A stretch of DNA of 64,000 nt from Pseudeuparius sepicola (Eukaryota > Arthropoda > Insecta > Coleoptera > Anthribidae): contig OY987303.1 in the NCBI GenBank assembly GCA_963920635.1, forward strand, positions 53,071,223 to 53,135,222, in the 5' to 3' direction. Made by a program: the position numbers and the translations under genes. Below are positions 58,101 through 64,000 of this stretch, one piece after another (positions within the stretch are counted from its first letter, which is position 1; each line of letters begins with the position of its first letter). The notes below the pieces were generated by a model. It made no database searches. It was given only the letters and a program-made list of their open reading frames with translations, and was not told the origin of the DNA.

Positions 58101-59141
58101 TAACCACACTGTATAACAGTAACAGTAGCCTGTTTTTTGGAAATCCAACGGTACACGCTCCACGCTCTTGTTTCTACTTGACAAGACAATAAAAAAAAAG
58201 AAACAAACCGCACAACGCACTGGACAGGATATTCAAAAAATCACAATGACAAGTCTTTTTCCGCATTTAAACACAATGTAGGTATTTCGATATGCAGATT
58301 GTGGGTTGCCCCAAGGCCTCGACGATCAGTTTTTAAAACCGCCTACATCTTTTTGTTTTGGAGCACTTTTCGAGAAACGCGTAAACCAGTTAGTCCGATG
58401 CGACACGAAGAAAAATAGTTGAACCCGTTTTCAGATGTAATGGACTCGAGCGTCGACCACGTGATCAAGCTTGTAGAACCGAAACTGCTTCGGTATCAGA
58501 AACTGAACAAAGACCTGGCTCTCTTGGAGGCGCTCAACGAGCTGGAAGGTGCCGATGAAGAGGCTTCGAAATGTCTAGTCGAGAGGTACAAAAGTTTGAT
58601 GGAAAACGAGAAGGAATTGAGGAATTTATGCCAAGACCAGCCTGGGTTCTTGGACAGGCTTTATGGTACGAAAGCGTAGAAGTGACAAGTTATACTTATG
58701 GTTAATTGCAACTTATAACTTGCAATTAGTGCTAATTGCAACTTATAACTTGCAATTGGGGCTAATTGCAAGTTGTAAGTTGCAATTAGCCCTAATTGCA
58801 AGTTGTAAGTTGCAATTAACCCTAATTGCAAGTTGTAAGTTGCAATTAACCCTAATTGCAAGTTGTAAGTTGCAATTAACCCTAATTGCAAGTTGTAAGT
58901 TGCAATTAACCCTAATTGCAAGTTACCTATAAGTTGCAATTAACCGTAATGGCAAATTATAGTTGCAAGTTGTTGTTTAAGTTTGGGTTTTCTAGGTACC
59001 ATTGCAGATTTGTATATGGACTACAACAAATTTAAAGGAGTCAATGTCAAGCAAAAGGCTTCTAGAATCTTGGAATATTTAGAAAATTATACTTACGAAG
59101 GGGTGGTAAATTTTTTTAGACCTGATATTAAAAGAGAGTAG
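25670..59141 (+). CDS. BBS7: BBS7, BBSome subunit, complete (14 exons)
   Basis: BBS7 is a core BBSome subunit that helps carry membrane proteins into and out of cilia; in insects this serves ciliated sensory neurons and sperm. Exons: 25670-25771, 25824-25947, 26007-26121, 26186-26315, 26378-26565, 26624-26813, 45018-45208, 46773-46890, 50071-50226, 50281-50477, 50916-51080, 52452-52561, 58435-58665, 58996-59141. All phases join and give 720 aa (human 715). Residues 1 to about 340 form the beta-propeller ([29 protein letters not shown]). Exon 8 (347-386) is the coiled coil. Later landmarks are [38 protein letters not shown] and [17 protein letters not shown]. Exon 1 aligns from [10 protein letters not shown] and uses a weak GTTGTT donor. 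Intron 6 is 18.2 kb. Poly(A) signal AATAAA at 59179-59184. Confidence 0.95.
26814..28328. other. BBS7 intron 6, left part; GC-richer block of unknown origin
   Basis: 27060-27830 is richer in CG dinucleotides than the flanks and has no open frame or visible termini. It may be an old element or satellite fragment. A (TACC)-type tandem repeat lies at about 28032-28077. Confidence 0.35.
28333..29189. mobile_element. CAGGGTG foldback carrying a transposase relic
   Basis: Left end CAGGGTGCTTTAAACGG after TATA (28329-28332); right end GAACACCCTG before TATC. Arms of about 170 bp (28333-28510 and 29020-29189; shared GGGGGACCTTGATTGATGC) bracket a relic of a DDE transposase at 28804-29016. This ties the CAGGGTG ends to a DDE transposase. 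Confidence 0.7.
28804..29016 (-). pseudogene. Tc1/mariner-type DDE transposase C-terminal relic
   Basis: 70 residues remain, including [17 protein letters not shown], then [14 protein letters not shown] and [10 protein letters not shown]. The pattern GPI-x-WP-x-RS-x-DL-x-P-x-DFFLWG is the block holding the third catalytic acidic residue in many insect IS630/Tc1/mariner transposases. Here SPDL is degraded to LYL and everything upstream is lost. Confidence 0.7.
29385..30526 (-). repeat. About 1-kb TIR repeat in BBS7 intron 6 (copy 2)
   Basis: Reverse-complement homologue of 7826-8840. Ends CAATGGGAGACTTGAA and CAAGTTCCCCATTG are complementary. It contains about 70 bp absent from copy 1 (about 29715-29785), which includes a weak tRNA B-box-like string, GGTTCAATCGC. 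Confidence 0.6.
30539..31125. mobile_element. Foldback, CCGGGAGAgAGTGACAG ends
   Basis: Left CCGGGAGAGAGTGACAG and right CTGTCACTATCTCCCGG are complementary. Arms of about 125 bp match almost throughout (AAGGGCATTATGTGGCACAT in both). The loop is about 330 bp, non-coding. Confidence 0.7.
31140..32035. other. BBS7 intron 6 sequence; one CAGGGTG end only
   Basis: A left-type end, CAGGGTGATTGACC, at 31755 has no clear partner. No coding capacity recognised. Confidence 0.4.
32036..33168. mobile_element. Diverged copy of the 23137-24301 foldback
   Basis: Left AAGGGTGGTCCAACTTTTAT and right ATAAAAGTTGGGCCACCCTC. Internal strings CTTCCACCAGTG and CACTGGTGGAAGTAGA are shared with 23137-24301. Older, with indels. 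Confidence 0.65.
33171..33895. mobile_element. Foldback, CAGTGTGTCC ends
   Basis: Ends CAGTGTGTCCACGGATAGAG and CTCTATCCCTGGACACACTG. Almost the entire element is palindromic (AGGCCTAC, AAGTGCA and GTTATTAAG strings mirrored around about 33610). It directly abuts the previous element. Confidence 0.75.
33896..35234. other. BBS7 intron 6; single CAGGGTGTCCC end, otherwise nothing
   Basis: A left-type terminus, CAGGGTGTCCCAAGGAAGG, at 34027 has no matching right end. The remainder is AT-rich without recognised coding or repeat structure. Confidence 0.4.
35235..35645 (+). pseudogene. Chimeric repeat joined to a Penelope GIY-YIG relic
   Basis: 35235-35482 is homologous to part of the 7826-8840 repeat. 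From about 35483 the plus strand encodes [17 protein letters not shown], a GIY-YIG-type endonuclease start, with later frame breaks and the same 3' flank as 8841-8940 (TGTGGGATAGGTC). Confidence 0.6.
37762..38309. mobile_element. MITE-like element, TAGAGAGTTATTGCAGAAA ends
   Basis: Left TAATAGAGAGTTATTGCAGA and right TCTGCAATAACTCTCTATTA are complementary over about 23 bp. Flanks contain TTA on both sides. The interior has no coding capacity. A (GACGTTATTT)-type short repeat is near the right end. Confidence 0.55.
38603..39616 (-). CDS. Tc1-like transposase, intact reading frame (337 aa)
   Basis: A cut-and-paste DDE transposase that would bind element ends and integrate at TA. The N-terminus has a helix-turn-helix (about residues 5-55, [16 protein letters not shown]). 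The catalytic domain shows VIFSDEKIF (first Asp), [11 protein letters not shown] (second Asp) and [12 protein letters not shown] (Glu), with 34 residues between the last two, i.e. DD34E as in Tc1. There is no frameshift or stop over the usual family length. It starts at the first ATG; MPRLSES, three codons later, is the more typical family start. Immediate TIRs are not obvious. It lies within BBS7 intron 6, opposite to the host gene. Confidence 0.9.
   Translation of the reverse strand: MFVMPRLSESVKHRIIAKLENGWAISRLAEEFGVSKSTIFNIKKKYDETGSVENIHRGGNVKITSDQQDEQLANFCLANPFKSAVEAVSATQFPASVRTARRRLDAANLKSRTASNKIQLTEANKEVRLQICREFQRLPPHYWEKVIFSDEKIFQSHYNGKVRVYRPSVSSRYDERFVSPRKRSGHFSVNIWAWISYRGPGICWRIDDRFTAARYCEILEGRLLPTATEMYPDGFVFQHDNAPVHTARIVREWFTENNVEKLQWPAKSPDLNPIENVWGRMARTMENFVPENREALWQKIQQTWDEVVTHDLCCQLIDSMSRRVQKVILSQGGYTKY
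39909..40708. mobile_element. Foldback with CACCCTG right end
   Basis: Arms of about 350 bp (39909-40260 and 40370-40708) mirror each other (TCTACTTTTAAACATAT, CCGGCTACGATTTT, CCAAATTTGAACA). The right end is ACACCCTG followed by TATA; the left end is eroded. Confidence 0.65.
41468..41513 (+). repeat. (AAAT)n microsatellite
   Basis: About 11 tandem AAAT units with one AAAC interruption. Confidence 0.9.
41533..42557. mobile_element. Foldback related to 39909-40708
   Basis: Arms 41533-41730 and 42265-42470 are complementary (TCAGGTCTTAATCTCAATTT, CCAAATTTGAACA). The interior shares CATGGCACACTTGACTCGCC with 39909-40708. The outer right end is CACCCTG at 42557, with no matching left end. Confidence 0.6.
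42917..42965 (+). repeat. GGGCGCCCATAGGGGGG-type element end
   Basis: The string ATGGGCGCCCATAGGGGGGG followed by GCACGTGCCCCCCC. Similar G-runs occur at 44549-44562 and 54916-54930, and CTATGGGCGCCC at 44977-44988, so this is a terminus of a dispersed repeat family. Confidence 0.55.
43090..44429. mobile_element. CAGGGTGTCC foldback, 1.34 kb
   Basis: Left CAGGGTGTCCAGAAAATAGC and right GGACACCCTG. Arms over 500 bp mirror each other (TTACCAGCGTGTTCTACGAC versus its complement). Both arms carry GGGGCTATAGCC strings. The same terminus occurs at 61740. Confidence 0.75.
44558..44990 (-). repeat. Dispersed repeat (copy 2 of 9745-10345)
   Basis: Reverse-complement homologue of 9745-10345 (ACTCCACATGAGTCATAAAA, GGCGAGATGTAAACATCAAA). 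It ends 27 bp before the BBS7 exon 7 acceptor. Confidence 0.6.
45209..46772. other. BBS7 intron 7
   Basis: No coding exon. It contains an (ATA)n microsatellite at about 46148-46182 and an inverted pair of GAAAGTTGGACACAAA type (45671 and about 46118) bounding a probable 450-bp TIR element. Confidence 0.5.
47735..47767 (-). ncRNA. Hammerhead-like core, inverted flank copy 1
   Basis: On minus: CTGAAGATGTGATTCATTTA, then AAAATCACGAAAC. Stem II GTGATT/AATCAC is perfect. Core position 7 is A instead of U, a position known to tolerate change. Confidence 0.45.
48016..48473 (+). repeat. 181-bp direct repeat flanking a hammerhead-like core
   Basis: 48016-48196 and 48293-48473 match with about one difference. 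An inverted copy of the first 60 bp (AAAGATACTGCTATCTTTGT) precedes them at about 47942-48001. The 96-bp spacer carries the CTGATGA...GAAAC motif at 48230-48255. Confidence 0.8.
48230..48255 (+). ncRNA. Hammerhead-ribozyme-like core
   Basis: CTGATGA, then a short stem TTCTC-AAA-GAGGA, then CGAAAC: the conserved catalytic core of hammerhead ribozymes with a compact stem II. Stems I and III are not certain from reading alone. Hammerheads of this kind are known in Penelope-like elements. Confidence 0.5.
48989..49021 (+). ncRNA. Hammerhead-like core, inverted flank copy 2
   Basis: The same core and stem as 47735-47767, on the opposite strand, in the other flank of the Penelope-type locus. Confidence 0.45.
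51081..52451. other. BBS7 intron 11
   Basis: No coding exon. A CAGGGTGATTCG end after TATA lies at 51904, with a weak partner GCGCCCTG at 52276 that may bound a 370-bp element. Confidence 0.4.
52985..54570 (-). mobile_element. Long-TIR element carrying a THAP-domain relic
   Basis: Arms of about 240 bp are imperfect complements (TGTCAAATTTGACA, then CCAAAGTAGCCT, GTAGTCA, ATCAGCTGATT). The interior encodes a broken THAP domain on the minus strand. THAP domains occur in P-element-type transposases and in host genes derived from them. No target duplication was identified. Confidence 0.6.
53660..54105 (-). pseudogene. THAP zinc-finger gene relic, frameshifted
   Basis: Minus strand, upstream exon about 54105-53997: [20 protein letters not shown] then HS, the C-x4-C start of a THAP domain. 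It joins across a GTAAGT/GCAG pair (35-nt gap) to FPRDK, then after a frame change [15 protein letters not shown] and a Gln-Phe remnant of the C-x2-H half. Stops and shifts show it is dead. Function in life would be sequence-specific DNA binding, probably of a transposase. Confidence 0.65.
54571..55155. other. BBS7 intron 12 sequence with a G-run repeat end
   Basis: At 54916-54930 a long G-run followed by a C-rich complement resembles the terminus at 42917. No gene. Confidence 0.4.
55156..56199. mobile_element. CAGGGTGTTC foldback with perfect TATA TSD
   Basis: Left CAGGGTGTTCAGATTTGATC, right GATCAAATGTGAACACTCTG. TATA lies at 55152-55155 and 56200-56203. Arms of about 480 bp mirror each other (GGCAACGTAGCTT, AACCCCAATGTC). 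GT/CA dinucleotide runs occur at mirrored places near 55231 and 56120. Confidence 0.8.
56745..56773 (-). ncRNA. Hammerhead-like core, palindrome left arm
   Basis: CTGATGA, perfect 4-bp stem II GGTC/GACC with loop ACGAAGTA, then GAAA. The consensus core is intact. Confidence 0.5.
57103..57130 (+). ncRNA. Hammerhead-like core, palindrome right arm
   Basis: As in the left arm, but stem II has one mismatch (GTTC/GACC). Confidence 0.4.
57240..58112. mobile_element. Foldback in BBS7 intron 12
   Basis: Outer CACAC-free arms share CATATGGGA and TCCCATATG, GTGCATGTTCGATA-type and AGCATACCGGGTAGGT/ACCTACCCTGTATGCT strings. Arms of about 300 bp, non-coding. CAGGGTAGG-like ends lie inside the palindrome at 57367 and 57976, not at its edges. 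Confidence 0.55.
58693..58955 (+). repeat. 30-bp palindromic minisatellite in the last BBS7 intron
   Basis: About eight to nine units of CTAATTGCAAGTTGTAAGTT plus GCAATTAACC. Each unit is nearly self-complementary. The first two units are in the opposite orientation (TTGCAACTTATAACTTGCAA) to the rest. It sits between the exon 13 donor and exon 14. Confidence 0.85.
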
Positions 59142-60413
59142 GTAGTACGTTGTTTTTCATGTACAAGAATGTATCTTTAATAAATGAAGTAAAAATAAAA
59201 TTGGAAAGAAATGGCTATTATCTTTTTCTAATAGACAGGGTGTCTCAATATTAATGGACCAACGAGCGACCGCGTAATATTTTAGGCCAAAATATTTCGA
59301 TTGAGCTTAACAACTACCGTGGCCCTGGCCAAATCTCAAATAGTTACTGAGATACAGGGCGCTGAAGTAATTTTTTTCAAATTGAACTATGGCTATACAT
59401 ATGTACCAAAATAACCAAGCTGCTGAACTGAAATTTGGCACTGCAGTGTTTTTTTATGGAGAATCAGCTGAAGATGTCAATTTCTACGTAGTTATCCCAC
59501 ACAGGGCAAAAATGCCAAATGGGCATTGAGCCAAATTTTGTCAAATCTAACCAGTTCCATTTTGAACGAAAATAATTTTTGGTACATTGTCCATAGTGAA
59601 TTTTTTCTCAGTTTAAATGGTACAAATAATCAGTAAAATCTGCGTCATTTTCATCGTTGATATGTTATAGTATTGAATAAACTGCCTTCTTTCTTTTGCA
59701 AATATTTTTTTTTATTTACTAGGAATGTTTTATGGATTGCATTATTCCGATCGTTTTGCTTAAAAGAAATTAGTCCAGGGAAATGACAATTTTCAAGCAT
59801 GGCCGCCGTCTTTGAATTCAGAAAATCAGCCATTTTGAACTTTTCTGTCAATAATTCGTCCTTTCTTCAAGCAACGGTGCAACGTTCATCCAAATTGGTT
59901 AGTAAATAAAAAATATGGACAAAAAAGCAAGAATAAGGCATTGGATTTTAAAAAATCGGCAATTCTTAAGTTTTCTGTCAATAGTCCGTTCTTTTCTGCA
60001 AGCAAAAATGCCATGCTTTTTAAAATCAGTAAACAAAATAAAATAAAATAATGGCCAAAACAAAAGATTTTTGTCCCACCCGGTACAAAGGAACTACCTA
60101 GATGAGCTTGTTCCTCATAAAACATAAAAACAACAATCACAATAAAACGCAAGCGATTAGCGTCTCCTTAAAAATTATACAATAATAATTTACGCCTACA
60201 CCTAATTATTCTCAAAACACTGCTCTCATCGCTCAGTAGGCTGTGCAAATCAAAAACAAACGCCTGTCGCCCTTCCCCCCCACCCCTCGACCGAATCCGA
60301 TAAAAGAACCGGCACCCGGTCGCAGCGCGTACAAAAGACTCCATGTAAGTTACTATTCTACTACTAGGTGCCTACCTAACTAAAAGTTCGCGTCCTGTCG
60401 TATCGAGTGTGCC
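59142..60413. other. BBS7-nrf intergenic region
   Basis: BBS7 3' UTR with AATAAA at 59179. A CAGGGTGTCTCAATATTAAT end lies at 59236 without a clear partner. At 60260-60350 the sequence becomes GC-rich, and ATAAAAG/ACAAAAG strings precede the next gene, consistent with its promoter. Confidence 0.45.
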
Positions 60414-60594
60414 ATGAGGAGCAGCGTCTTGCCGATCGTCGCTTGTTTTTCCATCGCCGCCGCGAGTCCCTTCGGTATCTTCTCGAACGGCGAGGTGCAA
60501 GTGCCGACGGTCGAGTCCAGCCATGGAAAGTGCCGGGACCACAGCCTGCTGTACGTGGAGGAGTTGCGGAAGTTCAAGTTGTGGGCGGTGGAAA
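60414..60594 (+). CDS. nrf-6-like acyltransferase, signal-peptide exon; partial
   Basis: The family comprises multi-pass membrane acyltransferase-3 proteins with a secreted N-terminal NRF domain, named for worm nose-resistant-to-fluoxetine genes; they affect lipid or yolk transport. The exon starts MRSSVLPIVACFSIAAASPF, a typical signal peptide. It then reaches CRDHSLLYVEELRKFKLWAVE, matching the NRF opening C-x2-HS-x2-Y-x2-L-x2-F-x-LWA. The family continues with Met. The donor GTAGG at 60595 leaves phase 1 (GAA A), so an exon starting TG would restore it. A second donor is 4 nt on. Remaining exons are beyond 64000 or unrecognised. Confidence 0.7.
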
Positions 60595-60727
60595 GTAGGT
60601 GGAGACGATTTTGTGGGAATGTTGGGAGTTGAGGGAAACGGTTTTTTTTTTTATAAAAATATACGATTTTTCTTTTGGAGCCTTTCGAAATTTTAAAATA
60701 TTTTTTTTGTACTGGTCGTAAAGGTAA

Positions 60728-61148
60728 ATCTTATGTAGTTTTCCTGGGTATTCGACCAAAATAAACCAAAACAACAAAATTTTCTGTTGTTTTTATTTTT
60801 TTTACGTTACGTTAAAAATAATAGCGTTTAAAAATGTAAAAACTATATTATATAAAAAATAATTGATATAACAAGAATTTACATCCATCCTTACCTGTCG
60901 TAAGTATTTCATTCAATTTTAAAAATGTAAAAAACCAATGGAAACTAATATTTTTGCCTCTTTCTGACTTTATTTTAATATTTTTAGGCAATGTGACGTG
61001 TTTTAAAAATATTTTATCACTGTTTTAAATTGTATTTCTGAAGATGGCATGTTATATGCCGAAACGTAGGTAAAAAAATAGACACAACAGAAAATTTTGT
61101 TGTTTTGGTTTATTTTGGTCGAGTACCCAGGAAAAGTACATAAGAAAT
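60728..61148. repeat. Inverted repeat with ribozyme-like core in nrf intron 1
   Basis: 60730-60788 and 61085-61145 are complementary (CCAAAACAACAAAATTTTCT). A CTGAAGA-stem-GAAAC motif at 61038-61065 lies just inside the right arm. This resembles the Penelope-type flanks at 47690-49065, but no coding relic is visible. Confidence 0.6.
61038..61065 (+). ncRNA. Hammerhead-like core
   Basis: CTGAAGATGGCATGTTATAT, then GCCGAAAC. Stem II GGCAT/ATGCC is perfect with a 4-base loop. Confidence 0.45.
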
Positions 61149-61427
61149 TTTAAAAGGAAAATAATTTCTTTTTACTAATTAATTATTTTCAAATATAGGA
61201 ATTAAATTATTCAAGCAAATTTCGACGATAACAGTAGGTACCTAATTGTTTTAATTTTTAACACGATGATTATTTTTTATATTTTTTTGCTGCCGCCATT
61301 TTTTGGCCAATAAATAAAATGGGAATAACAAGTACTTAACAGTAGTTAATAGTAAAACACAAATTCTACATTTCGGAAAATGTACAGTTTTCGAAAAAAT
61401 CCGAAAACTCCCAATTTCATTTTATAT

Positions 61428-61649
61428 AGTGTGAGCCAAAGATATTCAATTAAATACAACCAGAAGGCTATTCTTAACTTAATGGTAGTTTTTTTTTGAA
61501 AATGCCGCCATATTGTCGGTGATTTGACATTTGTCAAAAACGATTCTTATGTTCTTGGACATGCAGAGAAGATTCCCTAAAATACTTTTTTAATATCTGA
61601 ACAATAAAAAAAGGTTCCCATTTTTTGTGAACTTTTGGCTCACACTGTA
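61428..61649. mobile_element. Short TIR element, AGTGTGAGCCAAA ends
   Basis: Left AGTGTGAGCCAAA and right TTTGGCTCACACTG are complementary; TATA-rich flanks on both sides. 222 bp, non-coding. Confidence 0.6.
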
Positions 61650-61791
61650 TATTCTTAAGCATCTCTTGACGTTACACGCACATTAATTTTTAAATTGAAA
61701 ATTTAATACCACCATTTCCTGGCTATCAGACTATCGCTACAGGGTGTCCCGAAATTAGCCTGCCATAATTATTTACCAGCACGTATATATA

Positions 61792-62143
61792 CGGGGTGGT
61801 CACTTTTTCAATGCTCACCATTGGTATTTCGGAAACGGTAGAAGATAGAGGGGTAGTTGATTTATAGAAAAGTTGCGCATTTTAGTCCTCATTCATCATC
61901 TGAAAAAAAATCGAAAATAGCTCAGAACTGTTTCTGAAATATTCTGAAAAAACTGAAAACCGCCGATTCCGGAAATAGCTCATATATTTTTTAATAGAAC
62001 ACCCAACTTTACGAAATTTTGTATTCTTATGTTTTCAAACACGCTCTTTTCCCTAGTTGACTAAAAAATTTTCTAGCGCTGCTAGATTTTGAGTTACTGT
62101 TTACGAGATCCCAGTGGTGAGCATCGAAAAAGTGACCACCCTG
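61792..62143. mobile_element. CGGGGTGGTCAC TIR element with TATA TSD
   Basis: Left CGGGGTGGTCACTTTTTCAA and right TCGAAAAAGTGACCACCCTG are complementary. TATA lies at 61788-61791 and 62144-62147. 352 bp, non-coding. Confidence 0.75.
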
Positions 62144-62150
62144 TATATAA

Positions 62151-62158
<8 letters not shown>

Positions 62159-62209
<51 letters not shown>
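62159..62209 (+). repeat. (AC)n microsatellite
   Basis: About 25 uninterrupted AC units running directly into ACACCCTG, the end of the surrounding element. Confidence 0.95.
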
Positions 62210-62211
<2 letters not shown>

Positions 62212-62212
62212 G

Positions 62213-64000
62213 TATAGAGTATGTAAGAAACAGTTTTAACAGAATTAATGTTTATTTTACAGAAAGTTTTAGATAGACACACAGACACGGGCAAAATTTA
62301 ATAAACTCAAAAATTCAAACCAAACCGAAACAACTAAGTATATTGATAAAAATTATCGTGTTTTTGCTTACTAAAAGTAAGTATGCGATCTTCTAAATGA
62401 AGCAAAAACTTGGTGAAAAATAAGTACCAACTACAGTTTGAATTATTTTTTTCTACAGTCAACTAACTTGATTAAATTAAATTAATACAATAAACGAAGA
62501 ATACATTTTTAAATTTTCTTATAGATTGAAGCATTTTTAGAGAAAAAAATCCCTGGCAATAGAACCACTAAATCGCTACTTACTACTTTCACAGAACACC
62601 GTATTTTTAATTCATAACCTAATAGTAAATTTCCATGTTTCTCACAAATCCTAAAATAATGTAGTGTAAGGAATAAATTCATTTTTTGAAAAAGAAAAGT
62701 TTTTCGATCCTTGCACACGTCAATTTTTGTTGTAAAAAGCGCACCTTTGGATATGACGTTATCACTGTTCCGCAAGTGACGTCATCGGCAATTTTTTCAA
62801 ATCGCAACCTACATTTTTGAGTGTGCCGTTTGATACCGCTTATTTTTTTGTCACGTTATATAAGGAAATTTTCCATAAAATTGATTTTATATGGGTTTAT
62901 AATTTATTTTATTTAGAAAATGTACAAGAATCTAGTAGTTCAAACTGGAATCCTCCCTGAGCCTGGCCCTATTCTGTGGCCTGGCAGTAGGTATACAAGA
63001 TAGTTAATAAATCCTCATTGCACTTTACTGACAGTTTTTTTAGGAAATAGTGTTTCATTCATTTCAAATCCTAGTTTTTAATTCCTCAGTATTGTTTGGT
63101 CTGGTTTTTATAAAACGTTTCTAAATTGATTACTCAGAAAGAAATCTAATATGACCTCGGGGGTTATTCAGTTATCAAGAGACTGCCAGTAAAGTCCATC
63201 GAGGACTCAAGTTTGACAATTAACTAGATATTTGTTCACTTTAATAAATAAAATAAACGAATCCATCCAAATCCATATGACATTTATTTTCTCGATAATT
63301 TCCTTATGTAGGTACCATGTCAATTTTATCGTGCTGTATGCTGACGCTGACAAATATGCTCGCGAGTACCACATCTAAACATGCACTTTTTACAACAAAA
63401 ATTCAGAAATATTTTTCTTTTCGATAAAATTAATTATTTATATGCACTCTATCCCCCTCCCAGTCTTTCTTAGTTACATTGTTTTTCCAAATATTTGTTA
63501 ATATTTATTTCATTTCCTACCTACATAGAAAACTATCCCATTTTAGAAAAATGACAATTACTTTTTTAACCATTATTATTTACTAATAATAATATTTATG
63601 TTCGCTAAAACACCTAGATACTTGTATCGCGAAAAATTAATAGTAAACATTTTCTTCGTAGAATGATTTGGAACAAAAGAAATTCGAACCGTCGCGTCGT
63701 ATGGTAAAGATCTCAATTTAAGTTTTCGGTGAACAATGAATGACGCGAAAAAGAACTTAACACAAAAACTTAACACAAGTGTCTGTTTTTTGATTTTTTT
63801 ATAAAACGAATATCTGATAAAATAAAAATTCATGCACTTTACTTAAAAAAAACAGTTTATATTGTAAAAAAAAAACAGTTTATATTGTACCTATACTTAT
63901 TTTTTTTTAGAGAAAAATCTTGTGACTGGTAAAACTAGTAAACAAACGAGTTACTCGCCTAACATAATATCAATCCCTTAATGGTTCATTGGCCTATTTA
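62213..64000. other. Presumed nrf intron 1; nothing further recognised
   Basis: AT-rich, no supported exon, repeat pair or RNA gene. Confidence 0.4.

Larger units (their letters stand above)
61740..62212. mobile_element. CAGGGTGTCCC element with a nested copy and CA repeat
   Basis: The left end CAGGGTGTCCCGAAATTAGC matches the family of 43090-44429. The right end ACACCCTG is fused to a CA microsatellite (62159-62209). Most of the interior is the nested 61792-62143 element. Confidence 0.5.

Noticed and set aside
58661..58939. Repetitive 92-aa and 89-aa frames ([10 protein letters not shown] and [10 protein letters not shown] repeats)
   Set aside because: Artefact of the 30-bp minisatellite, which is a multiple of three and stop-free in some frames.
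62938..62989. Possible second exon of the nrf-like gene (acceptor TTTAG, frame KMYKNLVVQTGIL)
   Set aside because: KMY follows LWAVE neatly, but the rest does not resemble the NRF domain and the donor is poor.

Overview
The window is AT-rich animal nuclear DNA with spliced genes, short GT-AG introns in the coding clusters and several very large introns packed with transposon debris. Protein similarity (GIGYF, HSL, Naa50/San, BBS7 and an nrf-6-like first exon) points to an insect. Penelope-like retroelement relics and many long-hairpin transposons would suit a beetle, but the order cannot be proven from sequence alone. No bacterial-style operons, CRISPR arrays or convincing tRNA/rRNA genes were seen.

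Layout. (1) 431-890, minus: the first two coding exons of a GIGYF translational repressor, running off the left edge. (2) 891-4733: intergenic, with an 8-bp-TSD hAT-like element (2332-3685) that itself contains another inverted-repeat element. (3) 4734-13462, plus: a complete eight-exon hormone-sensitive lipase gene (755 aa), with all catalytic residues present. Its 3.9-kb fifth intron holds a Penelope relic and foldback elements. (4) 13463-16815: nested hairpin transposons. (5) 16816-18846, minus: a complete three-exon N-alpha-acetyltransferase 50 gene (165 aa). (6) 18847-25669: intergenic, with a hAT-like MITE nested in another TIR element and a 2.5-kb foldback. (7) 25670-59141, plus: a complete fourteen-exon BBS7 gene (720 aa). 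Its sixth intron is 18.2 kb and contains an intact Tc1-type transposase reading frame and many foldbacks. (8) 60414-60594, plus: the signal-peptide exon of an nrf-6-like acyltransferase, continuing beyond the right edge.

The genes have unrelated jobs (mRNA repression, lipid mobilisation, protein N-terminal acetylation, ciliary trafficking). I see no functional cluster. GIGYF/HSL and Naa50/BBS7 are divergent pairs, but the wide spacing gives no evidence of shared promoters.

The most unusual content is mobile DNA. About sixteen elements end in CAGGGTG/CAGTGTG-type termini. Most have very long inverted arms that would fold into hairpins, and several are flanked by TATA. One sits inside an arm of another hairpin, so the opposite arm serves as an internal empty site and supports a 4-bp TATA duplication. 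Several Penelope-type loci carry hammerhead-ribozyme-like cores (CTGATGA or CTGAAGA, a short stem, then GAAA) in inverted or repeated arrangement. A foldback loop keeps a cysteine-rich CXC-like relic, and another inverted-repeat element holds a broken THAP-domain gene.
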